In this document: positions 1 through 8,167 of the stretch, piece by piece | How the letters are laid out: each line of letters begins with the position of its first letter | Numbering within the stretch: position 1 is the stretch's first letter | Source of the DNA: Holosporales bacterium | GTDB lineage: Bacteria > Pseudomonadota > Alphaproteobacteria > RUG11792 | Direction of reading: 5' to 3' | Assembly: GCA_031269095.1 (NCBI GenBank) | Contig: JAIRWI010000008.1 | Coordinates: 1-32,220 of the forward strand | Length of the DNA stretch: 32,220 bases | Program-made: the position numbers and the translations under genes | Notes under the pieces: model-generated | Databases searched by the model: none | Told to the model about the DNA's origin: nothing | What the model saw: the letters and a program-made list of their open reading frames with translations, nothing else

Positions 1-221
1 TAAATCTTAAAGGTACAGAAACAATTTCAGGAAAACCAGGTCAGTGGAAAATGAATGCTAATCAGAGTAACTTCCTCACTAAGCTTAGGACTATAACTCT
101 TAGACCTGCAGAGGGTATGCCTAACCCTCCTAGTAATTTCACTATTTCAGGAGCATGGGGCACTCTTACGACAGGTAGTACTCCAGATAGCAGTGGTATA
201 TATACTTGGACAAAACCTTAA
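1..221 (+). CDS. 3' end of an unidentified gene (5' truncated by window edge)
   Basis: One frame is open from the window edge to TAA at 219-221 and gives 72 residues. The peptide is rich in Thr, Ser, Gly and Asn and ends in ..GIYTWTKP. It has no membrane segment or recognisable domain; the composition resembles a secreted or surface protein, but that is only an impression. I do not recognise the family. An imperfect hairpin lies just downstream (236-277), and the next gene, ftsK, converges on it. Confidence 0.5.
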   Translation, partial: NLKGTETISGKPGQWKMNANQSNFLTKLRTITLRPAEGMPNPPSNFTISGAWGTLTTGSTPDSSGIYTWTKP

Positions 222-235
222 AGAATTAGAACAAT

Positions 236-277
236 AGCTATGGCTCTAAATATAGAGAGTAAGTAAGAGCCGTAGCT
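236..277 (+). terminator. hairpin downstream of the truncated gene
   Basis: A 12-bp stem (AGCTATGGCTCT at 236-247 with AGAGCCGTAGCT at 266-277) has a single T/G wobble and an 18-nt loop. It lies 14 nt after the stop of the partial gene. There is no T-run after it, so it is only a candidate terminator, or a transcript-end stabiliser between the convergent genes. Confidence 0.3.
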
Positions 278-394
278 GAGGTAATTTCTAAAATCATATC
301 CAGTGGAGCACGAGAAGTTTTATTTTTATCTAAGTGTTAGGCGAATTGAGTATATAACACAATCTATTATGTCTTTTGAGATTTTTGTTCGCGA

Positions 395-2545
395 TTAAAC
401 GAGAATTTCTCTTTTCCCTGTGTGAGATGGAGCAGAAACAACTCCTCTTTCTTCCATTTCTTCTATTATTTTGGCAGCCCTGTTGTATCCTATATTAAGT
501 TTACGTTGTAGGTAACTAATCGAAACTTTTTTGTCATTTTGTATTATTTCAATTGCTTTATTGTACATATCGTCGGTTCCACCATTCTCTCCGCCAGAAG
601 AAGAACCAAAATCCTCAGGAATATCTGATATAATATCAACATATGAAGGTTCCCCCTGTTCCTTTACAAATTCAACTATTCTCTCCACCTCTAAATCTTT
701 AACGAATGGGCCATGAATACGAGTTATTCTCCCTCCTCCCACCATATAAAGCATATCTCCCTGTCCTAAAAGTTGTTCTGCTCCTTGCTCCCCAAGGATC
801 GTGCGGCTGTCTATTTTGGAAGTAACCTGGAAACTAATGCGGGTTGGAAAATTCGCTTTGATAGTCCCTGTTATAACATCCACTGATGGGCGTTGAGTCG
901 CCATGATAAGGTGAATCCCAGCAGCACGCGCCATTTGAGCAAGCCTTTGTACGGCAGCTTCAATGTCTTTCCCAGCAACAAGCATTAAATCAGCCATTTC
1001 ATCAACGATTATAACTATATACGGCATCGGCTTGAAATCAAGATGTTGAGTTTCAAAAATTGGCCTTCCTGTGTCTTGATCAAACCCTGTTTGCACTTTT
1101 CTAACTAAGAGATCTCCCTTCTCCCTAGATTCAGAAAGCTTTTTGTTAAAGCCGTCAATATTTCTAACCCCAAGCTTAGACATCTGCCGGTATCTATTCT
1201 CCATCTCGCTAACAGCCCACTTTAACGCAAAAATCGCCTTTTTAGGCTCCGTTACAACCGGGGTCAAAAGATGCGGAATTTCATCATAAACAGATAGTTC
1301 AAGCATTTTGGGATCAATCATAATGAGTTTGCATTCGTTTGGACTGAATTTAAAAAGAATTGATAGTATCATGTCGTTGATAGAGACAGATTTCCCAGAT
1401 CCAGTTGTGCCTGCAACAAGAAGATGGGGCATCTTTGTAAGATCTGCCATAACCGGATTCCCGCTTATGTCCTTGCCCAAAATTAATGGAATCCCCGTTT
1501 TAAAATTCATAAAATTTTCAGAGGTCAAAAGATCGAGGAAATATACCGTTTGCCTAACCTTATTTGGAAGCTCTATACCGATTGCGTTTTGTCCTGGTAT
1601 AAGAGAAATCCTCGCAGAAACAGCACTCATTGAACGAGCTATATCATCTGCAAGGCTTATAACACGCGATGTTTTGATTCCTGCCGCTGGCCTGAACTCA
1701 AACATAGTAACAACAGGCCCCTGCTTAACATTGATGATTTCTCCATTTACCCCGAATTCTTCAAGAACGTTGCAAAGCTCATTTGAAAGAGTATTTATTT
1801 TATCATTACTAAGTTGGATATTAAGGTTTTTAATATTTGGTTTATCGAGGAGATTATGCGGAGGAATATTATAGCTTCCAGAACTGTCGCTTATGGTATT
1901 TTTCTTAGAATTTGGTGTATTTCTCGAATTTGTAATTGAAGGTGCTGCAATCTCATTTATATTTTGATTATTTATATAATAATTATTATTATTTTTAATA
2001 GGCAGTCTAAATATACTTAATATACGTGAAATTTTGTTTTTTAATATCTGCAAATCAATAAAAAATACCGTTTTAGAAACAAATAACCAAGAAAAAAGGA
2101 TTATAAAAAAAAGAGATATATTGATATAAAAATTTTTAATAATGTCAACGAATATTAGTTTCGTTAGTATATACCCAACTATTCCCCCAGCTAAATAATT
2201 AATTTTAAAATCAAAATACGAAGAAATACCTGTAAAAACTATTGTCCCCAAGACAATAAATAAAACTACCATTATACTTTTGCGTTTTATATACTGAATA
2301 CGGTCTGTAATTATCTTCCATCCCCAAATAAATAGTAACAATACTATCATATAAGTAAAAAAACCAAAACAACAGGTAAATATATCAGCAATATATGCCC
2401 CAATATTTCCTATTAAATTACTAACAATCTTAGTGTTCGTAACTGTAGAAAGGCAACTATCACCCACAGTATATGAATACAAAGATAAACTAATAATAGT
2501 AGATACTATAATAAATACCCCCCCGAACCAATTTGTTAATTTCAT
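395..2545 (-). CDS. ftsK: DNA translocase FtsK
   Basis: FtsK is the septal motor that pumps DNA and coordinates chromosome dimer resolution with division. The N-terminal ~165 residues hold several hydrophobic membrane segments, followed by a short Asn/Ser-rich linker. The motor has Walker A GTTGSGKS at residues 379-386 and Walker B (IVIIVDEMADL) near 510. The C-terminal ~65 residues form the winged-helix gamma domain that reads KOPS sites (..LNIGYNRAAKIIEEME..). Length (716 aa) matches short-linker alphaproteobacterial FtsK. The frame extends five codons upstream to a TTG at 2560; I chose the ATG at 2543-2545 because it is followed directly by the first hydrophobic segment. No clear Shine-Dalgarno is visible. 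It is transcribed alone, convergent with the partial gene at its 3' side. Confidence 0.97.
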   Translation of the reverse strand: MKLTNWFGGVFIIVSTIISLSLYSYTVGDSCLSTVTNTKIVSNLIGNIGAYIADIFTCCFGFFTYMIVLLLFIWGWKIITDRIQYIKRKSIMVVLFIVLGTIVFTGISSYFDFKINYLAGGIVGYILTKLIFVDIIKNFYINISLFFIILFSWLFVSKTVFFIDLQILKNKISRILSIFRLPIKNNNNYYINNQNINEIAAPSITNSRNTPNSKKNTISDSSGSYNIPPHNLLDKPNIKNLNIQLSNDKINTLSNELCNVLEEFGVNGEIINVKQGPVVTMFEFRPAAGIKTSRVISLADDIARSMSAVSARISLIPGQNAIGIELPNKVRQTVYFLDLLTSENFMNFKTGIPLILGKDISGNPVMADLTKMPHLLVAGTTGSGKSVSINDMILSILFKFSPNECKLIMIDPKMLELSVYDEIPHLLTPVVTEPKKAIFALKWAVSEMENRYRQMSKLGVRNIDGFNKKLSESREKGDLLVRKVQTGFDQDTGRPIFETQHLDFKPMPYIVIIVDEMADLMLVAGKDIEAAVQRLAQMARAAGIHLIMATQRPSVDVITGTIKANFPTRISFQVTSKIDSRTILGEQGAEQLLGQGDMLYMVGGGRITRIHGPFVKDLEVERIVEFVKEQGEPSYVDIISDIPEDFGSSSGGENGGTDDMYNKAIEIIQNDKKVSISYLQRKLNIGYNRAAKIIEEMEERGVVSAPSHTGKREILV

Positions 2546-2715
2546 AATTATATAATACAATTACTAGATTCTTTTGTGATTATTATATACCAAATAAAAT
2601 TTGGAATGCTATACTTATCCATGTTTTAGCTTATAAAAATAGTTAAAGGTATTGCATTGGATGATGGGGTTTTCGAGAACTATACAAAATTGTATTTTTT
2701 TCAAAAAAATACTTT

Positions 2716-2800
2716 TATACTCGCTCTAGTTAGCAACAGGTGATTTTTTAAATTGTATATCCAGAATTTGCGGAAGTTTTTTTCGCATTTACTCAGGTGT
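2716..2800 (+). repeat. interspersed MITE-like repeat, part copy
   Basis: It starts with the family's left end (TATACTCGCTCTAGTTAGC) followed by the characteristic run GATTTTTTAAA. Similarity fades after about 80 bp and no right terminus is recognisable. Confidence 0.5.
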
Positions 2801-2871
2801 TGAAGAAGGAATATAATGCAATATTCGTCTAGATTGCATATCAGTTTTATATAGTAACTTGCCTATACACA

Positions 2872-2880
2872 TGTTATAAT
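2872..2880 (+). promoter_or_regulatory. extended -10 promoter candidate for tauE-potD
   Basis: TGTTATAAT is a perfect TATAAT hexamer with an upstream TGN extension, 41 bp before the GTG start of the exporter gene. No good -35 hexamer is present, which is compatible with an extended -10 promoter. Confidence 0.35.
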
Positions 2881-2921
2881 TACGAACTATTAATTGATGA
2901 GTTTTTTACAACAAATATCTC

Positions 2922-3974
2922 GTGTTTAGTATCTTTTTTCCAATTTCTGGAGTATCACTAAATCCACTTTTGATACTAGGCACTGGAGTACTCGGAGGAA
3001 TTGCCTCTGGATTTTTGGGAGTTGGTTGCGGTGTCGTTATAACCCCATTTTTGATGGAATTTGGTATTCCACCATTAACAGCCGTTTCAACACAATTATG
3101 TCATGCAACAGCAACAAATTTTTCAAACTTTTTATCATATAGAAGAAGTAGAGATGTCGATTTTTATCTAACAATGTATATTTTACTTGGGGGAATAGTT
3201 GGTGCCGCATTCGAATGGCTAACGTTAAAATTATTTCACGGAACTGAGATTATTCTCCAAAAATTTGTATTTGTATATATAGCTACTTTATTTATCTTTG
3301 GAGTGATAATGCTTAGACAAAGCACGAACTCTATAAGAATAGGAAAGAACAAACCATCGTATAGGCAAACTTTCATGATGAGGAGATGGATGTTATATCT
3401 TCCTATACATAAAATTTTTAAAAGATCTCGTGTAGAAATGAGTATATTTGTTCCTCTTTTTGTAGGTTTTTTAGCGGGAACTATAGTAACTTCTACAGGA
3501 GGGGGAAACAACCTTTTTACAACTCCAATTCTGACCTATTTAATAGGAAGAATAAGCCCAGTAGTACGTGGGACAACCTCTCTTACAGGATTTGTTATAA
3601 GTGTAATTGTAACTATTGTTTATGCAGAGAGAGGTTATAATTGCGATTTTTTCTTTGTTGCGATATTGTTTTTGGGAGCAGCTTTTGGAATATGGATAGG
3701 AAAAATTCTAACTCGCATTATAAAAAAAGAATATATAAATATCATAGCGGCATTATCGGTGTTCATAATAGCAACCAGAATGGTCATCAAAACCTTTTTT
3801 CTAGAAAATTCTTTTTTGGTAGATACGCCTCAAGATATGTCTAATTCCATTATTTATAATTTTACCAGCCAAAGCCCTGTTATGTACGCGATAGCATGTA
3901 TATCACTTATATGTTTAGCAGCTGTTTTTTTCGAAAAACTTTTAAGAAAAATAACTAAGAGGGAAGATGCTTAA
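2922..3974 (+). CDS. TauE/SafE-family membrane permease
   Basis: This is a 350-residue, very hydrophobic protein with about eight membrane segments. It contains the two homologous halves typical of the TauE/SafE (TSUP) family: a Gly-rich N-half (..GGIASGFLGVGCGVV.. near residue 25, followed by PPLTAVSTQLCHAT) and a second half with GTIVTSTGGGNN and VVRGTTSLTGF near residues 185-225. Family members move sulfite, organosulfonates or similar small anions across the inner membrane; the substrate cannot be read from sequence. The start is GTG at 2922, the only usable start codon after an in-frame stop at 2898. The last 8 bp overlap the next gene, so the two are probably one operon with translational coupling. 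Confidence 0.9.
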   Translation: MFSIFFPISGVSLNPLLILGTGVLGGIASGFLGVGCGVVITPFLMEFGIPPLTAVSTQLCHATATNFSNFLSYRRSRDVDFYLTMYILLGGIVGAAFEWLTLKLFHGTEIILQKFVFVYIATLFIFGVIMLRQSTNSIRIGKNKPSYRQTFMMRRWMLYLPIHKIFKRSRVEMSIFVPLFVGFLAGTIVTSTGGGNNLFTTPILTYLIGRISPVVRGTTSLTGFVISVIVTIVYAERGYNCDFFFVAILFLGAAFGIWIGKILTRIIKKEYINIIAALSVFIIATRMVIKTFFLENSFLVDTPQDMSNSIIYNFTSQSPVMYAIACISLICLAAVFFEKLLRKITKREDA

Positions 3975-5025
3975 GAATTTGAAATACTTTATGCTATTCC
4001 TAGCCCTTACCGTTGTAATTTACCAAAATTACGTAAATTACGATAAAAAAAATACGGTAAATGTATATGGATGGTATGGAATTATTCCTTCACACATTAT
4101 TAAAGATTTCAAAAAAGAAACAGGTATAAGCGTTAACTATGACATATATGACAACAACGAGACTCTTGAAGCGAAACTAGTTGCAACTGCAAATGGTCGT
4201 AATGGTTATGATGTTATATTTCCATCTCTCACACCGTACGCCACAAGGCAAAACTCTATAGGATTATACCAAAAGCTGGATTATTCCAAAATCCCAAATA
4301 CGAAGAATCTAAATCAAGAAATAGTGAAAAAAATCGGAAACATAGACTATTTTATACCATATTTTTGGGGAACAATTGGAATAGCAATTAATGAAGATAT
4401 CGTAAAAAGGGAGCTTTCTTGGATTAACATAGACTCCTATGATATCATTTTAAATCCCTCGATTTTACAGCATTTATACAAATACGGTGTAAGTTTTCCA
4501 GAAGAGTTTGTTGATATTTTTCAGCAAACTATGTTATATTTGGGATTACCCACAAATACTAAGAACAAAAAATGTTTAGAAAGTTTTTTAAACCATTTCA
4601 AAAAACTTAGACCATATATTACGAAATTTTCTTCTACAACAATTATTAGCGATCTCCTTAATGGGAGTATATGTATTGGCATTGGAACATCTGATAATAT
4701 ATACCGTGCAATATTAGCCGGAAAAAATATGGGGAAAAAGATAAGATATATTCTTCCGAAAGAAGGAAGCGTATTTTGGTTGGATTGTATGGCTATCCCA
4801 ACATCAGCTCCTCACACAGAAAATGCCTATAAGTTCATAAATTATATGTTAAAAAAAGCGATTGGTGAGGAAATAACTAAATATTCGGGGATATACACAA
4901 CAACCAGTGATGAAAAAATTAACCCGGAATTTATAATGGGGGCTAAAAGTGTTACCAAAGAAGATATGTACTTTGATAAAGCAGCTACACGTACCTGGTC
5001 GCAAATTCGACTTAAAAAATTTTAA
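3967..5025 (+). CDS. potD: PotD/PotF-like polyamine (spermidine/putrescine) substrate-binding protein
   Basis: This 352-residue periplasmic binding protein has an N-terminal signal/anchor (residues ~5-22). It then shows the PotD signature: VNVYGWYGIIPSHIIKDF, then KKETGISVNYDIYDNNETLEAKL, then GYDVIFPS. A later YFIPYFWGTIGIAIN and a WLDCMAIPTSAPH stretch also match the family. It would deliver polyamines to a PotABC importer; no ATPase or permease gene lies next to it, so those partners must be elsewhere. There is no lipobox. The ATG at 3967 lies inside the 3' end of the TauE-like gene. Family assignment is firm; the exact ligand is inferred. Confidence 0.85.
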   Translation: MLKNLKYFMLFLALTVVIYQNYVNYDKKNTVNVYGWYGIIPSHIIKDFKKETGISVNYDIYDNNETLEAKLVATANGRNGYDVIFPSLTPYATRQNSIGLYQKLDYSKIPNTKNLNQEIVKKIGNIDYFIPYFWGTIGIAINEDIVKRELSWINIDSYDIILNPSILQHLYKYGVSFPEEFVDIFQQTMLYLGLPTNTKNKKCLESFLNHFKKLRPYITKFSSTTIISDLLNGSICIGIGTSDNIYRAILAGKNMGKKIRYILPKEGSVFWLDCMAIPTSAPHTENAYKFINYMLKKAIGEEITKYSGIYTTTSDEKINPEFIMGAKSVTKEDMYFDKAATRTWSQIRLKKF

Positions 5026-5084
5026 GGATTTTTAAAGTCCATTTTTTTTTATTTTAAATAAGTTAATCTCAAATAGTTTTATAT

Positions 5085-5189
5085 ATACTTGCTCTACCTA
5101 ACATTGATATCGATAAACGTACCTAAAATATCAGTAATTCTTGGGATATGTTTTAAAAAATTAACCTATTACCAACTAGGACGAGTATA
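5085..5189 (-). repeat. interspersed MITE-like repeat, full copy (reverse)
   Basis: Read on the minus strand it runs from TATACTCGTCCTAGTTGG through TTTTTTAAAACATATCCC and ATTACTGATATTTTAGGTA to GATATCAATGTTAGG and a right end complementary to the left end. Length is about 105 bp. It sits 5 bp from the 3' end of murD. Confidence 0.7.
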
Positions 5190-5194
5190 GTACG

Positions 5195-6451
5195 TTATAA
5201 TTCTTGAACTAGTCTAGTAAAGAATTCTCCACGCTCAGAGAAGTTCTTAAATTGGTCAAAACTGGTGCACATTGGAGAAAATAGCACTACGTTTTGCCCT
5301 TTTTCAAAAGAAATTGCATCATTATATGCGGACTTCAAAGCATTTTCTATAGACCCACATTTGATTGTTTTGTTCCCAAATTTTTCTTCAAATTCCGCCA
5401 TAGATTCACCAAAGAGATATATTTTATAGATATTATTCGCCATTGTTATATATTTATCGATATATGGGAGAGGATCGATCCCTTTGCTTCTTCCCCCAAC
5501 AAGCCAAAATATTTTATGAGACTCGTAATATGAATCGAGTGCACGAGCGGCAGAATCTGGATTTGTCGCTTTGCTATCATTAACAAATATTGTATTGCCA
5601 ATTACCCGAACGACGTTCATTCTATGCGGGAGCGCTTCAAAACTTTCCATATGACGTATTATTTCGTGATGAAAAATACCAAAATATCTGCATACTTCAT
5701 ATGCGAATGCCGCATTTTCTTTATTATGCCTTCCTTTAAGACTAGGACAATTATTGTCTGGCAACTCTATACCATTTTGTGAAACTACGATTGTCCCGCT
5801 ATCGTACTTATCAACAGTGATTTTATCAGTAGAATTAATAACCTTTATCTTAGAGTAATCAAGAGCTCTGTATTTTGCCTCTACATAGTTTTCAAAACTA
5901 CCGTGGTTTTCAAGATGGTCGGGAGCAATATTTAGAAGGCAACAAACTTCAAAGTTCATGTATTTTGATATAGCGAGCTCATACGATGACATTTCAAAAA
6001 TATATATATCATGTTTTTGTGAAATATCGCCATATGGTATACCAATGTTTCCTCCCATTACAGCATCTTTTCCGGATTTTTGTAAAATATGGGTTATAAG
6101 AGCTGTTGTTGTTGATTTACCATTTGTTCCAGTTATACATACAACTCTGGCTTTTGGATTGAATAAACTCCAAATATCATAGTTGGAAAGAATCGGAATC
6201 TTTTTTTCCATAGCTTTCTTTACCCAAAAATGAGCATTATTAGGCATAAAAGGAATTCCAGGACTTTTAACGAGTATATCAAAATCCTTTTCAACAGAAT
6301 GACTACGTTGCCGAAAAAAGTCAGACATAGAATCATCATGTATAAAAACTTCAAATCCTTTGTTTTTTAAAAAATTTGCAGTAGAAGTTCCAGATACCCC
6401 ATATCCCAATATTAAAATTCTTTGGCTTTTATCCAGCAACAATGAAGTCAT
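5195..6451 (-). CDS. murD: UDP-N-acetylmuramoylalanine--D-glutamate ligase MurD
   Basis: MurD adds D-glutamate to UDP-MurNAc-L-Ala in cytoplasmic peptidoglycan precursor synthesis. The protein has 418 residues; family members are usually 430-460, so it is slightly compact. The N-terminal Rossmann-type domain shows ILGYGVSGTSTANFL. The ATP-binding loop GTNGKS is at residues 108-113. Mur-ligase motifs follow: APDHLENHGS, the NDSKATNPDS stretch, and VGGRSKGIDP in the C-terminal domain. The ATG at 6449-6451 fits the family N-terminus. It stands alone; no other mur genes adjoin it, so the classical mur/fts cluster is broken up here. Confidence 0.97.
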   Translation of the reverse strand: MTSLLLDKSQRILILGYGVSGTSTANFLKNKGFEVFIHDDSMSDFFRQRSHSVEKDFDILVKSPGIPFMPNNAHFWVKKAMEKKIPILSNYDIWSLFNPKARVVCITGTNGKSTTTALITHILQKSGKDAVMGGNIGIPYGDISQKHDIYIFEMSSYELAISKYMNFEVCCLLNIAPDHLENHGSFENYVEAKYRALDYSKIKVINSTDKITVDKYDSGTIVVSQNGIELPDNNCPSLKGRHNKENAAFAYEVCRYFGIFHHEIIRHMESFEALPHRMNVVRVIGNTIFVNDSKATNPDSAARALDSYYESHKIFWLVGGRSKGIDPLPYIDKYITMANNIYKIYLFGESMAEFEEKFGNKTIKCGSIENALKSAYNDAISFEKGQNVVLFSPMCTSFDQFKNFSERGEFFTRLVQEL

Positions 6452-6717
6452 TAAACTACCGATTCTTTTTAGCTAAACTACCTAGACAACAGCATTATAT
6501 AGTACATTACAATAAAAAAAGACATTAAATGAACACATATAAAATTAGGTATTTGGGGAAAATTACCAAGAATCTCGTTATCCCAGATTATAAAACTCTC
6601 TATCCTACTTTGTACTCATATCGGTACTAATAGCAACTTGGGGAATGTGTATAATTCTGCTGGCGTTCACGTGTGGTGTATGTTACAATCCGGAGCGGAT
6701 AGTAGCATATAGTGTGC

Positions 6718-6792
6718 GGTCATATAGCTCAGCGGTAGAGCACCACGTTGACATCGTGGGGGTCACAGGTTCAATCCCTGTTGTGACCACCA
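6718..6792 (+). tRNA. tRNA-Val (GAC)
   Basis: The cloverleaf is complete. Acceptor GGTCATA pairs with TGTGACC, the D arm is AGCTCAGCGGTAGAGC, and the anticodon stem CCACG/CGTGG carries loop TTGACAT with anticodon GAC at 6750-6752. The T arm is ACAGGTTCAATCCCTGT. Discriminator A is followed by an encoded CCA (6790-6792). A run of twelve T follows and may end the transcript, leaving 28 bp to the mltG ATG. Confidence 0.97.
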
Positions 6793-6819
6793 TTTTTTTT
6801 TTTAAAGATTGTGGTGTCC

Positions 6820-7749
6820 ATGGGAAAACCCAAAATAACTTACCTCGTTTTGGTCACAGCGCTTTTTATGTTTTTTTTATCTTTTTTTCAAAAAAGTGAT
6901 AATAACGCACATTGCGTATACTTATCCAAAAACTCAGATTTTTATCAGGTCATAAAGAAAGATGGATCATATGAAATCACTGTGCCGTTTTGGATAGTGT
7001 CAAAAATCCCACTCTTTTTGGGTAAAATTCAAGCTGGGGAATATCTTATTGAGTACCACGAAACAGCTTTTTCTGTGATAATAAAAATATTAAAAAACAG
7101 ATCAGTTACCAGAAAGATAACTATTCCGGAAGGATATACCTCTAAAAGAATTGTAGAAAAGCTTAATGATAACAAAAATCTTACTGGAACTATATCTGAA
7201 ATTCCCGAAGAAGCATCTCTCTTCCCTTCAACGTATTTCTACAAAAAAGGAGAATCAAAAAAAAGTATAATAAAAAAAATGCAAAATAAAATGAAGCAGG
7301 TGATTGAAGAGTTATTTGTCGATAAAGATGATGCTTTTATAAAAAACACTATAATACTCGCTTCCATTGTAGAAAAAGAAACTAGTATTGATCATGAACG
7401 CCCTCTTGTCGCTTCTGTTTTTAAAAACAGACTAAAATTTAATATGAGATTACAAAGTGATCCAACTGTTGTATACGCAGTGTCGAATAGGTATGGAATT
7501 CTCAATAGACAACTTCTTAGGAGTGATTGGAAGTTTGAATCTCCTTATAATACCTATAAAGTCAAAGGGCTCCCACCATCCGCAATATGCGCTCCTTCAT
7601 ATAAATCAATCATGGCTGTTCTTAGTGAAATAAGTACAGATTATCTATATTTCGTTGCCTCCTCAGATCAAAAACATCATGTATTTTCAAAAGAATATAA
7701 TACGCATGTTAATAATATTAATTATTTGAAATATTCCAGGAATAAATAG
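6820..7749 (+). CDS. mltG: endolytic murein transglycosylase MltG (YceG-like)
   Basis: MltG cleaves nascent peptidoglycan strands at the inner membrane and sets glycan chain length. This copy has a short cytoplasmic start, one membrane anchor (residues ~7-20) and a YceG domain. Family motifs are clear: TIPEGYTSKRIVEKL, then ASIVEKET with the catalytic glutamate in VEKE (residues 184-187), then NRLKFNMRLQSDPTVVYA, then the C-terminal SPYNTYKVKGLPPSAICAP. Length of 309 aa is normal. The frame can begin at GTG 6811; I chose ATG 6820, which leaves a conventional short basic head before the anchor. It is directly downstream of tRNA-Val. In many bacteria mltG precedes tmk/holB or follows fabF/pabC, but not here. 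Confidence 0.95.
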   Translation: MGKPKITYLVLVTALFMFFLSFFQKSDNNAHCVYLSKNSDFYQVIKKDGSYEITVPFWIVSKIPLFLGKIQAGEYLIEYHETAFSVIIKILKNRSVTRKITIPEGYTSKRIVEKLNDNKNLTGTISEIPEEASLFPSTYFYKKGESKKSIIKKMQNKMKQVIEELFVDKDDAFIKNTIILASIVEKETSIDHERPLVASVFKNRLKFNMRLQSDPTVVYAVSNRYGILNRQLLRSDWKFESPYNTYKVKGLPPSAICAPSYKSIMAVLSEISTDYLYFVASSDQKHHVFSKEYNTHVNNINYLKYSRNK

Positions 7750-7804
7750 CTAAAGATACCATTTATCCCCGATCTCAGTGATAAGTTGGGATTATTTATT
7801 ATAT

Positions 7805-7908
7805 GATTGATTTACTCGACATTAGTATTAACAAAAATGATAAAAACCAAAACAATTTCAAGATATATAGCATAAAAAATTACCCCGTTGCTAACTAGAT
7901 TGAGTATA
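7805..7908 (-). repeat. interspersed MITE-like repeat (reverse)
   Basis: The right side reads GCTAACTAGATTGAGTATA, the complement of the family left end. The middle contains AACAAAAATGATAAAAACC, shared exactly with the neighbouring copy. The outer (7805) boundary is approximate. Confidence 0.6.
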
Positions 7909-7934
7909 ATTAATTAATTCGATAATCAAGCTGG

Positions 7935-8040
7935 TATAGTTGTGTTGGTTAACTTGGAAATTAACAAAAATGATAAAAACCAAGCAATTCCCTGAAATAT
8001 ATTTTTAAAAATTAACCTATTGCCAACTAGAACTACTATA
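7935..8040 (-). repeat. interspersed MITE-like repeat, full copy with both termini (reverse)
   Basis: The ends are TATAGTTGTGTTGGTTAAC and GCCAACTAGAACTACTATA, which are imperfect inverted repeats of each other. This is the clearest copy for defining the ~105-bp unit and its terminal inverted repeats. Confidence 0.7.
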
Positions 8041-8066
8041 TAAATACAAAAACCTCAATAATTTCA

Positions 8067-8104
8067 GGGGGAAGGGCTTTTGAAATCCCTCTACGAATTC
8101 CCCC
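8067..8104 (+). other. nested GC-rich hairpin upstream of glmM
   Basis: GGGGGAA (8067-8073) pairs with TTCCCCC (8098-8104), and an inner AGGG/CCCT pair closes around CTTTTGAAAT. It stands out in AT-rich surroundings, 64 bp before the glmM ATG. It could be a terminator for upstream transcription (though no T-run follows) or a 5' leader structure of glmM. Confidence 0.4.
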
Positions 8105-8167
8105 TCGAATATAAACCATTGTACAACTTGCTCGTGTCATATAACATTTGGCAAAAAGGGATAACGT

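Larger units (their letters stand above)
2561..2921. other. intergenic region ftsK-tauE, with one degenerate repeat copy
   Basis: No coding potential is seen in these ~360 bp between divergent genes. It holds a part-copy of the interspersed repeat family (from 2716), an inverted repeat ATGCAAT (2816-2822) / ATTGCAT (2833-2839) that could be an operator, and a promoter-like element for the next gene (2872-2880). Confidence 0.5.
7750..8167. other. intergenic region mltG-glmM, two repeat copies and a GC-rich hairpin
   Basis: The ~420 bp contain no convincing gene. They hold two reverse-oriented copies of the interspersed repeat (7805-7908 and 7935-8040), sharing a 24-bp exact core, and then a nested hairpin (8067-8104) just upstream of glmM. 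Confidence 0.6.

Noticed and set aside
6645-6899. 84-codon plus-strand frame over tRNA-Val
   Set aside because: It runs through the whole tRNA and into mltG in another frame; no independent coding signal.
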